The position numbers and the translations under genes are program-made. Below, in pieces: positions 47,316 to 57,344 of a stretch of DNA of 64,000 nt. The DNA comes from Phyllobacterium myrsinacearum (GTDB lineage Bacteria; Pseudomonadota; Alphaproteobacteria; Rhizobiales; Rhizobiaceae). The notes under the pieces are model-generated. The model was not told where the DNA came from, did not search any database, and worked only from the letters and a program-made list of their open reading frames with translations. The stretch covers positions 547,314 to 611,313 of the forward strand of contig NZ_JACGXN010000001.1 of assembly GCF_014138285.1 (NCBI RefSeq), read 5' to 3'. Each line of letters begins with the position of its first letter. Positions within the stretch are counted from its first letter, which is position 1.

Positions 47316-48304
47316 TTGATCTGTTCCAACTCTTCTATGGGAGGCACGCGCGGCGCCGCGGCGCGGACAAGGCGGTCATTGATGGCTTCGCCCAGTCCGG
47401 TGAAGGGGATCGGTTCGACGGCAATCACGGCACCGCCAAGGCGGTCGAGACGCTTCATGAAATCGAAAAGATTGGTGGCAGCCTCGCGCAGATTGCCGGT
47501 CTCGCTGAGATTAAGCCGGGCGCTTGCCCTGTGGGCATCCGCAGCACGATCGGGCCCAAAGGCCAGCAGCGCCTCGCCATCGCGTACCTCATGCACGTTC
47601 AGACGCACACCGGCTGATGGAGCGTAATGCGAGGCCATCATGCCGGGCGCTTCGATAGCGGCGCGCTGGTCCATGCGTTGCAATGACCCGCCGATCAGAG
47701 CTTCGATATCTTCGGCGGCAAGTCCGCCCGGGCGCAAAAGCAGGACCGCATCACCATCAACCTTGACGATGGTCGACTCCAGCCCGACCTCGGAAGGACC
47801 GGCATCAAGGATCAGTGCTATTTTGCTGCCGAGATCATCGGCGACCGCCTGCGCGCTGGTGCCGCTGATCCTGCCCGATGTGTTGGCGCTGGGAGCAGCC
47901 AGCGGATGACCGAGGGCAGCAATAATCTTTCCGGCAATACCGCGTGGCATGCGCAGCGCAACCGTATCGAGACCAGCGGCCACCAGAGGATGAATATGCG
48001 TGTCGGGCCGCAGCGGCAGGACCAATGTCAAAGGACCCGGCCAGAACGCATCCATCAGCTTGCGTGACAGAGGATCGATCACCGCATAGCGTTCCGCCAT
48101 GGCGATATCCGAGACGTGGCAGATCAGTGGATTGAAATGTGGCCTGCCCTTCGCCTCAAAAATACCGGCAACAGCATCGCCGTTCGTGGCATCGGCGGCG
48201 AGGCCGTAAACGGTCTCGGTCGGAATAGCGACGAGCTTGCCCGCAGCCAGCGTCTGGGCCGCCTTGAGAATTGCCTGTTCATCTGGTGCTATTGTCTCGG
48301 CCAA
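47312..48304 (-). CDS. tsaC: L-threonylcarbamoyladenylate synthase (Sua5/YrdC/YwlC, two-domain)
   Basis: Makes threonylcarbamoyl-AMP for the t6A37 modification of ANN-decoding tRNAs. The 330-residue protein is the long Sua5 form: a YrdC domain (about 12-205) with KLVAIPTETVYGLAADA, IFEAKGRPHFNPLICHV, PSANTSGRISGTSA and a Sua5 C-terminal domain (about 215-325) starting near APGMMASHYAP. Partners TsaB, TsaD and TsaE are not in the window. Coupled by a four-base overlap to the FAD gene. Confidence 0.95.
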   Translation of the reverse strand: MAETIAPDEQAILKAAQTLAAGKLVAIPTETVYGLAADATNGDAVAGIFEAKGRPHFNPLICHVSDIAMAERYAVIDPLSRKLMDAFWPGPLTLVLPLRPDTHIHPLVAAGLDTVALRMPRGIAGKIIAALGHPLAAPSANTSGRISGTSAQAVADDLGSKIALILDAGPSEVGLESTIVKVDGDAVLLLRPGGLAAEDIEALIGGSLQRMDQRAAIEAPGMMASHYAPSAGVRLNVHEVRDGEALLAFGPDRAADAHRASARLNLSETGNLREAATNLFDFMKRLDRLGGAVIAVEPIPFTGLGEAINDRLVRAAAPRVPPIEELEQIK

Positions 48305-48471
48305 AGGTGCATCTCCGATAGTGCGCCCTGCTTATATGATCGGTGGGGCTCGCCGCAAGTCTGCGCTGATGAACTCACCGTATGAGGTGATGCGTAAAAT
48401 TGAATCCATCGATGGTAAAGATTGGCAAGGTTTGGCTGATAAAGCTGGGCGGTCAACAAGGATAGAGCCGC

Positions 48472-48897
48472 ATGTTCCGCCGTCTGCTTGCCATTATTGC
48501 TGTTGCCCTCTTTGCGCCTGCCCTTGCGCACGCAGGAGAGTCCATCAAGCTCAAAGGTCCGTCAGCCCGGCCAAACTCGGTAACCTATGTCGGCTATGAC
48601 AGTTTTGATGCCGACGGCAATCCAGTCTGCACACCCTGCATAGAGCAGCGCGCGGCTGAGGCGGCAAAGCTTCAGGCCTATATGGAGCGACGGGAACGCT
48701 CACGCCAATACATGGCCCGCCTTCAGGGCAATGAGCCCAAACCAGCTTCGTTGATGGCCGCCAATGCGGCAACCTTGCCAGCATCAGGTGCGACGCCAGT
48801 TGCGCAAATCCCGGCCACACCGGAACCAGCCGTGCCAGCCCCAGCGAATGGACTACTCGCCGTCGAGGCGACTCCGCTGCGCGCCAGCATGCAATAG
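48472..48897 (+). CDS. Small exported protein of unknown function
   Basis: A 141-residue protein I do not recognise. A signal peptide (MFRRLLAIIAVALFAPALAHA) is clear. The mature part has a CxxC motif in NPVCTPCIEQRA, a charged helical stretch (AKLQAYMERRERSRQYMARL), and an Ala/Pro-rich low-complexity tail (PATPEPAVPAPA). The CxxC could bind metal or be redox active; nothing else supports a function. Divergent from the Sua5-like gene. Confidence 0.65.
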   Translation: MFRRLLAIIAVALFAPALAHAGESIKLKGPSARPNSVTYVGYDSFDADGNPVCTPCIEQRAAEAAKLQAYMERRERSRQYMARLQGNEPKPASLMAANAATLPASGATPVAQIPATPEPAVPAPANGLLAVEATPLRASMQ

Positions 48898-48920
48898 GAC
48901 TGGCTTCTATTCAGCCAATG

Positions 48921-48951
48921 CAGACAGGCGCGATGTTTTCGCGCCTGTCTG
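48921..48951. terminator. Hairpin between the small exported protein and glyS
   Basis: CAGACAGGCGCGA (48921-48933) and TCGCGCCTGTCTG (48939-48951) are perfect 13-base arms with a 5-base loop between convergent genes. It is probably a bidirectional terminator, although the T-tracts are short. Confidence 0.65.
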
Positions 48952-48955
48952 TTGA

Positions 48956-51250
48956 TTATCCAGCGATCTTCGAAAAGTCTGCGACGGTGTTCGTAGCCGT
49001 GCGGATGCGGGCAAGCAAAGCAAGACGATTGGCCCGAACGGCGGGATTCTCGTCATTCACCAGCACATCTTCAAAAAATGCATCGACCGGCTCGCGCAGG
49101 GCACTCAGTGCAATCATCGCGCCGGAAAAATCCTGCTTTTGAATTGCCTGCGCTGCATCTTTCTCGGCCTCGTTCACCGCAGAAAACAGCTTCTTTTCCG
49201 CATCAAGCGTGAGCAGAGCGCTGTCAACGGCGTCGGAAACCGTGGTGCCCTTCTTCTCTTCGGCATTCAGGATGTTGGCCGCGCGCTTGGTACCGGCCAG
49301 CAGATTTTTGCCCTCTTCCGAATTAAGGTAGACGACCAGCGCCTCGACGCGGCGGGCAATCAGAAGCAGGTTGTCGGCATCGTCTGTCAGCACCGCATCA
49401 ATCAGATCATGGCGCGCGCCGAGATCACGCAGATGCACTTTCAGGCGTTCATGGAAGAATGCCAGAAGATCAAGCAGAACCGGTTGCGCGCTTTCGGCAA
49501 CCTCGCCGCGCAGGCGCTTTTCGAAACCTGATATGGCATTGGTGACATCTTCCTCACCATCCACATCGCCGGAGTTCTGTGCAGCCTGATGGGCCTCGTA
49601 GCGTTCGACGTGCTTTTCGATTGTCTCTTCGCGCAACTGTCCGAAAGCGGACTGGAACACGGGAAGAAGTTCTATCTGCCAATCACTCGAAAGCAGCAAA
49701 CGGATGACACCAAGGGCAGCACGGCGCAGCGCATACGGGTCCTTCGAGCCTGTCGGCTTTTCATCAATGGCCCAGAAACCCACAAGCGTATCGAGCTTGT
49801 CAGCAAGCGCGACGGCAACAGAGACAGGATCGCTGGGCACGAAATCAGACGGCCCCTGCGGCTTGTAATGTTCTTCAACCGCGGCCGCAACCGAAGGATG
49901 CTCGTTCTGCAGCAACGCATATTTACGGCCCATGCCGCCCTGTAACTCGGGAAACTCGCCGACGATCTCCGTCGTGAGGTCGGCCTTGGCCAGAACCGCA
50001 GCTCGGGCTGCCAGAACCGGATCAGCCCTTACAAGCGGAGCGATTTCCCGGGCCAGTGCCTTGATCCGGGTGACACGTTCACCCTGCGTGCCGAGCTTGG
50101 CATGGAAGGTGACATTGAATGCATCGAGCCGCGCCATGCGCTGGTCGAGCGGCTTGCTCAGATCGAGGTCAAAACGGATGGCAGCCGCCGCGAGCTTCTC
50201 CATATCCGGCAGATCGTGCTGATCTGTCGTCCAGAAGTACAGCGCATCAGAAAGTCGGGCACGCACGACCTTGCCATTGCCATAAGCAATCTCCCTGCCA
50301 CCGTCGCTGGCCACGATATTCGACACAAGAATGAACTTGTTGGACAGTTTGTCTGTCTCGCCCGACTTGCGGGTGACGAAGCACTTCTGGTTGGTCTTGA
50401 TGGTCAGGCGAATAACTTCCGGCGGAATGGCAAGGAATTTTTCTTCGAACTCACCCATCAAGACGACAGGCCATTCGACAAGACCTGACACCTCTTCCAG
50501 CAGGCCCTCGTCCTCAACCAGTTCAAGGCCAGACGCAAAAGCAATGTTCTGTGCATCCGACAGAATGATCTCCTTGCGGCGATCGGCATCAAGAACGACT
50601 TTTGCCTTCTCCAGCTTGGCAACATAATCATCGTAGCGACGCACGGTGATCGGCTCGCCATCGCTCAAGAACCGGTGGCCGTAGGTGACATTGCCGGACC
50701 GCACGCCGCTCACCTCGAAATCGACGACAACCGGCTCTTCGGTTTCTCCGCCAAAAGTGCACACGATCGACTGGAGCGGACGCACCCAGCGCAGGCTTCC
50801 AGCCCTTGCGGACGCGGCACCCCAGCGCATGGATTTCGGCCATGGGAATTCGCGAATGATCTTCGGCAGGAGTTCAGCGATGATTTCTTCAGCCGCCCGG
50901 CCCGGCTTCGTCAGATGGGCAACGTAGAAATCGCCCTTCTTCGGATCGGTATGCACATGAGCCTGCGAAATGTCCGTGAGGCCGGCTGAGCGAAGAAAAC
51001 CAGCGATAGCTGCTTCCGGCGCGCTCACACTTGGGCCCTTGCGGTCTTCGTGCACGTCTTTCGAGCGCGCGGTGAGCCCGCGAACATCCAGTGTCAGCCG
51101 GCGCGGGGTCCAATAGTCGCCAGCAGCCTCATAGGTCAGGCCAGCCTCGACGAGGCCATCGGTGACAAGCTTCTTCAGATCGCCCGCAGCCTTGCGCTGC
51201 ATGCGAGCCGGGATTTCTTCCGAGCGAAGTTCGAGCAAAAGATCAGGCAT
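48956..51250 (-). CDS. glyS: Glycyl-tRNA synthetase beta subunit
   Basis: Beta chain of the alpha2beta2 glycyl-tRNA synthetase, needed for tRNA recognition. The 764-residue protein opens [18 protein letters not shown] and contains [38 protein letters not shown] without exceeding the usual form, the HD-like region, and a C-terminal DALR-type anticodon domain. Its start overlaps the stop of glyQ by one base, so the two subunits are translated from one message in order. Confidence 0.97.
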   Translation of the reverse strand: MPDLLLELRSEEIPARMQRKAAGDLKKLVTDGLVEAGLTYEAAGDYWTPRRLTLDVRGLTARSKDVHEDRKGPSVSAPEAAIAGFLRSAGLTDISQAHVHTDPKKGDFYVAHLTKPGRAAEEIIAELLPKIIREFPWPKSMRWGAASARAGSLRWVRPLQSIVCTFGGETEEPVVVDFEVSGVRSGNVTYGHRFLSDGEPITVRRYDDYVAKLEKAKVVLDADRRKEIILSDAQNIAFASGLELVEDEGLLEEVSGLVEWPVVLMGEFEEKFLAIPPEVIRLTIKTNQKCFVTRKSGETDKLSNKFILVSNIVASDGGREIAYGNGKVVRARLSDALYFWTTDQHDLPDMEKLAAAAIRFDLDLSKPLDQRMARLDAFNVTFHAKLGTQGERVTRIKALAREIAPLVRADPVLAARAAVLAKADLTTEIVGEFPELQGGMGRKYALLQNEHPSVAAAVEEHYKPQGPSDFVPSDPVSVAVALADKLDTLVGFWAIDEKPTGSKDPYALRRAALGVIRLLLSSDWQIELLPVFQSAFGQLREETIEKHVERYEAHQAAQNSGDVDGEEDVTNAISGFEKRLRGEVAESAQPVLLDLLAFFHERLKVHLRDLGARHDLIDAVLTDDADNLLLIARRVEALVVYLNSEEGKNLLAGTKRAANILNAEEKKGTTVSDAVDSALLTLDAEKKLFSAVNEAEKDAAQAIQKQDFSGAMIALSALREPVDAFFEDVLVNDENPAVRANRLALLARIRTATNTVADFSKIAG

Positions 51251-52185
51251 TATACGGACTCACTCTTGAAATTGACGCCGCCGGCTTCGGTCAAAAGGAA
51301 AGCCTCACCGCACTGGCGGGCAAGATTGCGCACCCGCAGAATATAGCTTTGCCGCTCGGTAACCGAGATCACACCACGCGCATCGAGCAGGTTGAAGGCG
51401 TGCGAAGCCTTGATGCACTGGTCATAGGCTGGCAGGACCATACGGTGCACCGGGCTGTTGTCGCCGTCCTTGGGCGCACCGGCGCGCAGAAGCGCCGCGC
51501 ACTCGGCCTCTGCATCCTCGAAATGCCGCAACAGGACCGAGGTATTGGCGTGTTCAAAATTATGCCGTGAATATTCCTGTTCAGCCTGCAGGAAGACGTC
51601 GCCATAGGTGACCTTTTCATCGCCCTCAAGGCCATTGAAATTCAGGTCATAGATGCTGTCGACGCCCTGGATATACATGGCAAGGCGCTCAAGACCATAG
51701 GTCAGCTCGCCCGAAACCGGCGCGCATTCAATGCCGCAGACCTGCTGGAAATAGGTGAACTGCGAGACTTCCATGCCGTCGCACCAGCATTCCCAGCCGA
51801 GACCCCAGGCGCCGAGCGTCGGGCTTTCCCAATCATCCTCGACGAAGCGGACATCGTGCAGCAGCGGGTCAAGGCCGATCGCCGCGAGCGAGCCGAGATA
51901 AAGCTCCTGCAAGTTCGCCGGCGATGGTTTCATGATTACCTGATACTGGTAATAATGCTGCAAGCGGTTGGGGTTCTCGCCGTAACGGCCATCTTTGGGA
52001 CGGCGTGATGGTTGCACATAGGCAGCCTTCCATGGCTTGGGGCCAAGTGAACGCAGCGTCGTCGCCGGATGGAACGTACCCGCCCCGACTTCCATGTCGT
52101 AGGGTTGCAGGATAACGCAACCGTGCTGTGCCCAATAATTATGGAGCGTCAGGATGAGACCCTGGAACGAACGGGTCGGATGCAT
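51250..52185 (-). CDS. glyQ: Glycyl-tRNA synthetase alpha subunit
   Basis: Catalytic alpha chain of the tetrameric class II enzyme. The 311-residue protein begins [20 protein letters not shown] at the ATG at 52185, the usual family start; a further 53 codons upstream lack similarity. Motifs include [37 protein letters not shown] and [20 protein letters not shown]. The four-subunit form, rather than the single-chain GlyRS, is standard for proteobacteria. Cotranscribed with glyS. Confidence 0.97.
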   Translation of the reverse strand: MHPTRSFQGLILTLHNYWAQHGCVILQPYDMEVGAGTFHPATTLRSLGPKPWKAAYVQPSRRPKDGRYGENPNRLQHYYQYQVIMKPSPANLQELYLGSLAAIGLDPLLHDVRFVEDDWESPTLGAWGLGWECWCDGMEVSQFTYFQQVCGIECAPVSGELTYGLERLAMYIQGVDSIYDLNFNGLEGDEKVTYGDVFLQAEQEYSRHNFEHANTSVLLRHFEDAEAECAALLRAGAPKDGDNSPVHRMVLPAYDQCIKASHAFNLLDARGVISVTERQSYILRVRNLARQCGEAFLLTEAGGVNFKSESV

Positions 52186-52323
52186 ATGATCGGGCAATGG
52201 GACGGTCACCGGACAGGCCTTTTTGACGAACGGAAATGGAGTGCACGTCCTAAGGCGTGCCGTCTGGCCGGTCAAGAGAAAGGACGTCCCGGCAGCAGCT
52301 TTCACAGACCCGCAACGGGATGA

Positions 52324-52353
52324 ATTGCAGGAATGCGCGGGCATTCCTGCAAT
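52324..52353 (-). terminator. Hairpin after the TPR gene
   Basis: ATTGCAGGAATGC (52324-52336) and GCATTCCTGCAAT (52341-52353) are perfect 13-base arms with loop GCGG, starting 10 bases past the TPR-gene stop. The T-tract is weak, so termination before glyQS is likely but not certain. Confidence 0.6.
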
Positions 52354-52362
52354 GAAGAGCGG

Positions 52363-54183
52363 TTAACCCTTGTTGCCAGGTGCCGGGGCTGGCGCGGGTT
52401 CAGGTTGCGGCGCGGGGGCGACTGGCGGTTTCGGAGCTTCACCGCCGTTCTTGGCAACCCCCGGTTCCTTTTCATCGGGAAGGCCGTTCTTCAGCTTTTC
52501 CTCGATCTTGACCAGATCTTCCGGTTCCGGCTTGGAATCGCGCGCATGGGCCCACTGGAACGTTGCTTCCAGCTTGCGCCCGGCACGCCAGTAAGCATCG
52601 CCCAGATGGTCATTGATGGTCGCATCTTCCGGACGCAACTTCACAGCCTGTTCAAGCTGGATGACCGCATCGGCATAATTGCCCAGGCGGTAATAGGCCC
52701 AGCCAAGGGAGTCGACGATGTAACCATCCTGCGGACGGGAGGCGACTGCCTTCTTGATAAGATCCAGCCCCTGCTCCAGCTTGACGTTCATATCGATCCA
52801 CGAATAGCCGAGATAGTTCTGCACCTGCGGCTGATCAGGATAAAGTTCAAGCGCCTTGGTGAAATTCGGCTCTGCCTTGTCCCACTGCTTCAGCCGCTCA
52901 TAGGCGATGCCGCGTTGGTAGAAGATCATCCAGTCGTTGCGTTCGGGGTTATCGATGGCCGCAACCGCCTTGTCATAGGTTTCGGCGGCCTTGGCATAGT
53001 TTTTGTCCTGCGCATAAATGCTGCCAATGGCAAGATAGGTCCGGATATCCTTCGGATCCGCATTCAGAAGGCCGTTGAGATGCGTGATCGCCTCGTCATT
53101 GCGCTTCAGAATGGCCAGATTGATGGCGATCTGCATTTCCGCATCGCGGCTATAGGCCGAATCCGACGGAATGCGCTTGAAGTATTCGACGGCTTTTTCC
53201 GGCTGCTCCAGCTTTGCGCTGATATCACCGATCTGGAAAAGTGTTGCATCATGTTCAGGACGCAGCGGCAGCGACATCTGTAGATAGAGCTTGGAAAATG
53301 CTTCTGCCCCACTGCGGTTGATCGCGGTGGCCAACGTATAAAGCACTTCCGCCGCGCCCTGCTGCGGCGTCTGAACCAGCGGCCTGGTCGTCTTGGCTGC
53401 TGAAAGCTGCTTGCCGAATTCAGCCAGCACCATACGGCCGGACAGTACTTCCGATGCATCCTTGATCAACCCTTCCGCGCCGGCCTTGTCGCCGTTGCGC
53501 ACCTTGAACGAGGCATAGGCTTCCACCAGCCGTTCATAGGTATCCGGTGCAGCGGCCAGACTGGGGCGATCCTCAAGCGCGCTCTGGTAGAACGCGGCAG
53601 CCTTGTCCTTCTGCCCGGCCATATCGGCAATCAGCGCAGAATTGTAGATCTTGAACAGAGCGAAACCGTCCGGGCCCTGCAACTTGCTGATCATGGCAAG
53701 CGCTTCGTTGGGCTTGCCCGCCCCGGCCTTGGCCCAGGCGGAAATCAGGCCGGTGATCATCTTGTCGAGATCGGACTGCAGCGACAGCATCATCAAGGTA
53801 TCGACCTTCTGATACTGCTTCTTGTTCAGTGCATCGATGCCAAGTGCCAGACGTGAGAAACGCTCGATCTCGGGAACAGATTTCAGCTCCTCGGCAATCG
53901 GCAGGGCTTCCTTGAACTGACCATCGGTCAAAAGCACGAGAAGAAGGCTCTGGCGCAACTCCTGGTTCTTGGGGTCATAGGCAAGAGCCTGCCGGTAAAA
54001 AGAAATGGCACTGTCGAAATCATTGCTGCGTTCCGCGGTGCGGGCAGAGAGGAAAGCACCGGACAATGAACCGGTCGCCATCACCGGGTCCTTGCCGGTA
54101 GCCGCGGTCACGGGAACGATTCCGATGGACAAGGCAGCGAGTGTTGCGCCCATAACGGAGCCAAGCAATTTACTGCGCTGCAT
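52363..54183 (-). CDS. Exported tetratricopeptide repeat protein
   Basis: A 606-residue periplasmic or outer-membrane-associated TPR protein. A signal peptide ends near VPVTAATGK. At least eight TPR units can be followed, for example AISFYRQALAYDPKNQELRQ, AVEYFKRIPSDSAYSRDAEM, AEPNFTKALELYPDQPQVQN and AVIQLEQAVKLRPEDATIND, and the tail is Pro/Ala-rich. TPR arrays mediate protein contacts, so a scaffold or secretion role is possible; no enzyme domain is seen. The ATG at 54183 follows GAGGG. It lies between ispB and glyQ on the same strand. Confidence 0.88.
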   Translation of the reverse strand: MQRSKLLGSVMGATLAALSIGIVPVTAATGKDPVMATGSLSGAFLSARTAERSNDFDSAISFYRQALAYDPKNQELRQSLLLVLLTDGQFKEALPIAEELKSVPEIERFSRLALGIDALNKKQYQKVDTLMMLSLQSDLDKMITGLISAWAKAGAGKPNEALAMISKLQGPDGFALFKIYNSALIADMAGQKDKAAAFYQSALEDRPSLAAAPDTYERLVEAYASFKVRNGDKAGAEGLIKDASEVLSGRMVLAEFGKQLSAAKTTRPLVQTPQQGAAEVLYTLATAINRSGAEAFSKLYLQMSLPLRPEHDATLFQIGDISAKLEQPEKAVEYFKRIPSDSAYSRDAEMQIAINLAILKRNDEAITHLNGLLNADPKDIRTYLAIGSIYAQDKNYAKAAETYDKAVAAIDNPERNDWMIFYQRGIAYERLKQWDKAEPNFTKALELYPDQPQVQNYLGYSWIDMNVKLEQGLDLIKKAVASRPQDGYIVDSLGWAYYRLGNYADAVIQLEQAVKLRPEDATINDHLGDAYWRAGRKLEATFQWAHARDSKPEPEDLVKIEEKLKNGLPDEKEPGVAKNGGEAPKPPVAPAPQPEPAPAPAPGNKG

Positions 54184-54343
54184 ATGCAAAATCCCTCTTC
54201 ATTGTCGTCATTATGAAATGATCACCCGAATCCTCAAGAAAAGCATGGCCTTTTTACGGTCCTCGCTCAAGTTTGATTGAGAGAATTCGAGGTACAAGCC
54301 AACCGCATCGCGAAGCGGGTGGTATCTCACCTAGTGATCCTTT

Positions 54344-54397
54344 GATTCTGACATTTGCCTGAATGGCTTGTGTCAACGGGATGCAAATGTCAGAATC
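54344..54397. repeat. Perfect inverted repeat between ispB and the TPR gene
   Basis: GATTCTGACATTTGC (54344-54358) and GCAAATGTCAGAATC (54383-54397) are perfect 15-base arms across 24 bases, with weaker pairing outside (AGTGATCC against GGACCACT). No T-run follows, so it resembles a REP-type palindrome rather than a terminator. Confidence 0.6.
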
Positions 54398-54413
54398 GGA
54401 CCACTCGTATTGA

Positions 54414-55430
54414 TCAATTAACCCGGCTGATGCAAAAATCGATGACTTCCAGAAGCGCATCCTTCTGCGGGGACTGATCAAGCGGGGCCAACGCATCACG
54501 GGCAATGCCGCCAAAGTGCCGGGCGCGCTGGATCGTATCGCTGAGCGCGCCATAGCGCGTCATCAATCCCTTGGCCTTTTCCAGCGCCTTGTCGTCATTG
54601 GCTCCGTTTTCGAGCGCCTGTTTCCAGAACAGGCGTTCTTCCGCCGTGCCGCGCCGATAGGTCAGAACAACCGGCAGGGTGATCTTGCCTTCGCGGAAAT
54701 CGTCACCGGTATTCTTGCCCAGATCCTTGGCGTTGCCGCCATAATCCAGCGCGTCATCGACCAGTTGGAAGGCGAGGCCAAGATTGAGACCATAGGAGCG
54801 CAGCGCCTGACGGTCAGTGCGTGAAGACGATGCAATGATCGGCCCCACCTCCGCGGCCGCTGAAAACAGCGCAGCGGTCTTGGCCTTGATCACTGCCAGA
54901 TATTCATCTTCCGTTGTTTCGAGATTCTTTGCCGCCGCAAGCTGCATGACTTCGCCCTCGGCGATGACAGAGGCGGAGGTTGCCAGCACATCCAGCGCTT
55001 CGAGCGAACCCACATCAACCATCATTTTGAAAGCCTGACCGAGCAGGAAATCGCCAACCAGAACGCTGGCCTGATTACCCCAGATCATGCGGGCGGTACT
55101 CTTGCCGCGTCGCAGGTCGCTCTCGTCAACGACATCATCGTGCAACAGCGTTGCCGTATGCATGAATTCGACGCTGGTGGCGAGCTTCACGTGCCCATCG
55201 CCCTCATAGCCGAACATGCGGGCCGCAGCGAGCGTGATCATCGGGCGCAGGCGCTTGCCCCCTGACGAGATCAGATGGTTCGCCACTTCGGGAATCATCT
55301 CGACATCAGAACCCGCCTTGGACAGGATCAATTCATTGACACGGGCCATGTCGGCCTTGGTAAGATCGATCAGCGGTTGCACCGATCCCGTGCTGTTCTT
55401 CTTATCGTCCAGACTGACAACAACGCCCAA
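54414..55430 (-). CDS. ispB: Polyprenyl (octaprenyl-type) diphosphate synthase
   Basis: Trans-prenyl elongase making the long quinone side chain from IPP and allylic diphosphates. The 338-residue protein has the first Asp-rich motif in LLHDDVVDESDLRRG and the second in LVDDALDYGGNAKDLG, plus SSGGKRLRPMITLAA. Small residues near the first motif fit a long-chain product; exact length (octa to deca) cannot be told. It feeds ubiA at 41.6 kb. Divergent from the chorismate mutase gene. Confidence 0.95.
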   Translation of the reverse strand: MGVVVSLDDKKNSTGSVQPLIDLTKADMARVNELILSKAGSDVEMIPEVANHLISSGGKRLRPMITLAAARMFGYEGDGHVKLATSVEFMHTATLLHDDVVDESDLRRGKSTARMIWGNQASVLVGDFLLGQAFKMMVDVGSLEALDVLATSASVIAEGEVMQLAAAKNLETTEDEYLAVIKAKTAALFSAAAEVGPIIASSSRTDRQALRSYGLNLGLAFQLVDDALDYGGNAKDLGKNTGDDFREGKITLPVVLTYRRGTAEERLFWKQALENGANDDKALEKAKGLMTRYGALSDTIQRARHFGGIARDALAPLDQSPQKDALLEVIDFCISRVN

Positions 55431-55631
55431 AACGAAACTCCTAAACTTCTCGCATAATGCGGCGACACCTTATTTTGACAGCCTATAACCCGCAAGCGGC
55501 GAATTGGCGCGCAAAAATGGCACGGGTTACAAATTCGTGATAGGGCCGCCCTATATACCAGCGTTATTCCTGACCATCGGTCGACATGATGCAGATGGGG
55601 TTACCCCTGCAATTTTGAAAGGACCCGTTTC

Positions 55632-56207
55632 ATGAAAGTCACTCATCGCTGCCTGATGGCTCTTGTTCTGGCCCTGTCCTGCAATTCCGTTTCTGCACAA
55701 ACGCCTTCGTTTGACAGGCTGGCGGAGGCCGTTGCCGGACGGCTGCAATTTGCCGACAAGGTTGCCCTCTCGAAATGGGATACTGGCAAACCTGTGGAGG
55801 ACAAGGAACAGGAAGCCAAGGTGATCTCTGGTGTAGCGGCCTTGCCCGATGCTCAAAGACTTGACCCGGCGCTCCTGCGGACCTTTTTCGCCAACCAGAT
55901 CGAGGCAAACAAGCTTATCCAGTATACGCTTTTAGCCGACTGGCATCGCAACGGGCGCGCTCCGGATACAATACGGCCGGATCTGGTGAAAGAGATCCGT
56001 CCGACTCTTGCCCGCTACACCGAAACGCTTGTGCACGAACTGGACGTGGTTTCCGGTCTGCGGGAAAACAAGGATTGCCCTGCCAGTCTGGCAAAGGCCG
56101 CGGGCAACGTCGTCGTCACGCAAAAACTCGACAGGTTGCATTCCGTTGCACTCGACCGGGCACTCGCTGGCATCTGTGTTGCCGATACGGCTGTGAAAAA
56201 GCCATAA
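55632..56207 (+). CDS. Periplasmic chorismate mutase (AroQ gamma class)
   Basis: A 191-residue secreted protein: a signal peptide ends near NSVSAQTPS, and the mature part is an all-helical AroQ domain. RLQFADKVALSKWDTGKPVED (shortened here to its core FADKVALSKWDTG) carries the active-site Lys, and FFANQIEANKLIQY the Gln/Glu pair. Two Cys (CPASL and GICVA) probably form a disulfide. Exported chorismate mutases are known in pathogens and symbionts; why chorismate is converted outside the cytoplasm is unclear. Single gene divergent from ispB. Confidence 0.87.
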   Translation: MKVTHRCLMALVLALSCNSVSAQTPSFDRLAEAVAGRLQFADKVALSKWDTGKPVEDKEQEAKVISGVAALPDAQRLDPALLRTFFANQIEANKLIQYTLLADWHRNGRAPDTIRPDLVKEIRPTLARYTETLVHELDVVSGLRENKDCPASLAKAAGNVVVTQKLDRLHSVALDRALAGICVADTAVKKP

Positions 56208-56254
56208 GCGGCTGTATAAGAATTCTCGCAACCTCAAACCGAACGGGCACCTTC

Positions 56255-56476
56255 ATGATTGAAATCATGCGCACGAACGATCCGGTGCTGCTCTCCTTCG
56301 TCGAATCACTGCTGAAGGATGCGGGCATCCGGCACTTTATTGCCGATTCCAACATGAGCATTCTTGAGGGTTCGGTAGGTATTATCGCGCGCCGCGTCCT
56401 GGTCGACGCTGACCGGGAGGATGGAGCCCGGCAACTGTTGAAAGACGCCTGCCTCGAGCGCGAGCTGCGCGGCTGA
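56255..56476 (+). CDS. Small DUF2007-type protein
   Basis: A 73-residue protein beginning MIEIMRTNDPVLLSFVESLL and followed by DAGIRHFIADSNMSILEGSVG and RRVLVDADREDGARQLL, the pattern of DUF2007 (putative signal-transducing) proteins, a small ferredoxin-like fold of unknown role. A longer frame upstream is not credible. It precedes the TrmN6-like gene by 3 bases, so the two are cotranscribed. Confidence 0.85.
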   Translation: MIEIMRTNDPVLLSFVESLLKDAGIRHFIADSNMSILEGSVGIIARRVLVDADREDGARQLLKDACLERELRG

Positions 56477-56479
56477 ATC

Positions 56480-57253
56480 ATGCCATCGACTGATACGCCT
56501 CACACGCTGGATGCATTCCATCGCGGCAGGTTTCACCTGCTCCAGCCCGCAGTGAAGGGACACCGTTCCGGCGTTGACGCCATGGTGCTCGCCAGCACCG
56601 TACCCAATGATTTTTCCGGCCGTGTCGCCGATCTTGGTGCAGGAGCGGGTGCTGCCGGCCTCGCAGTCCTTTCCCGCTGCACCAAAGCCAAAGCCGTGTT
56701 GATCGAACGTTCCGATTTCATGGCCGATTTCGCCCGGCGCTCCCTGGCGCTTCCGGAAAATGCGGCACTTGAAGCACGGGCCGCACTTCTGCAGGCGGAC
56801 GTCACCCTCACCGGCAAGGCACGCGTTGCCGCAGGTCTCGCTGACCACAGCTTTGACTTCGTGATCATGAACCCGCCCTTCAACCGGCCAACGGACCGCG
56901 CAACACCTGATCCGGTGAAGGCTGAAGCTCATGTCATGACCGATGGCATGATGGAGCAATGGATTCGCACGGCTGCCGCCATCGTCAAGCCCGGCGGCAC
57001 CCTCGCAATCATCGCCCGCCCGACCTCGATCGCAGAACTGCTCGACGCCCTGCAGCGACGCTTTGGCGGACTCGTTATCGTGCCCATACAGCCACGACCG
57101 CAAGATGCAGCCATCCGTATCATTATCAAAGGTATTCGCGGCAGCCGTGCCGGTCTCACCCTTGCCCCTGCTCTGATCATGCACCACGAGACGGGCAACG
57201 GATTTACTGAGCGTGCAACGGCCATAAACAATGGTCTGACATCACTTTTGTAG
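56480..57253 (+). CDS. tRNA1(Val) A37 N6-methyltransferase-like protein (TrmN6 family)
   Basis: A 257-residue SAM methyltransferase: DAFHRGRFHLLQPAVKGHRSG, the SAM site RVADLGAGAGAAGLAVLSRC, and the N6-adenine catalytic motif NPPF in VIMNPPFNRPTDRATPD. In E. coli the homologue YfiC modifies A37 of tRNA1(Val), though some relatives act on other RNA. Follows the DUF2007 gene by 3 bases and precedes the S49 protease gene by about 90. Confidence 0.87.
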   Translation: MPSTDTPHTLDAFHRGRFHLLQPAVKGHRSGVDAMVLASTVPNDFSGRVADLGAGAGAAGLAVLSRCTKAKAVLIERSDFMADFARRSLALPENAALEARAALLQADVTLTGKARVAAGLADHSFDFVIMNPPFNRPTDRATPDPVKAEAHVMTDGMMEQWIRTAAAIVKPGGTLAIIARPTSIAELLDALQRRFGGLVIVPIQPRPQDAAIRIIIKGIRGSRAGLTLAPALIMHHETGNGFTERATAINNGLTSLL

Positions 57254-57344
57254 CATTTTCCTCTTGGTACCATTGTGATTTCATGTGCACCGCTTACATG
57301 CGCATGACCAAAACCCGTGCGCAGACGCACAAAAGGAGAAAGCA

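Noticed and set aside
52333-53283. 316-codon plus-strand open frame
   Set aside because: Antisense to the TPR gene; His/Arg/Ile-rich translation typical of shadow frames.
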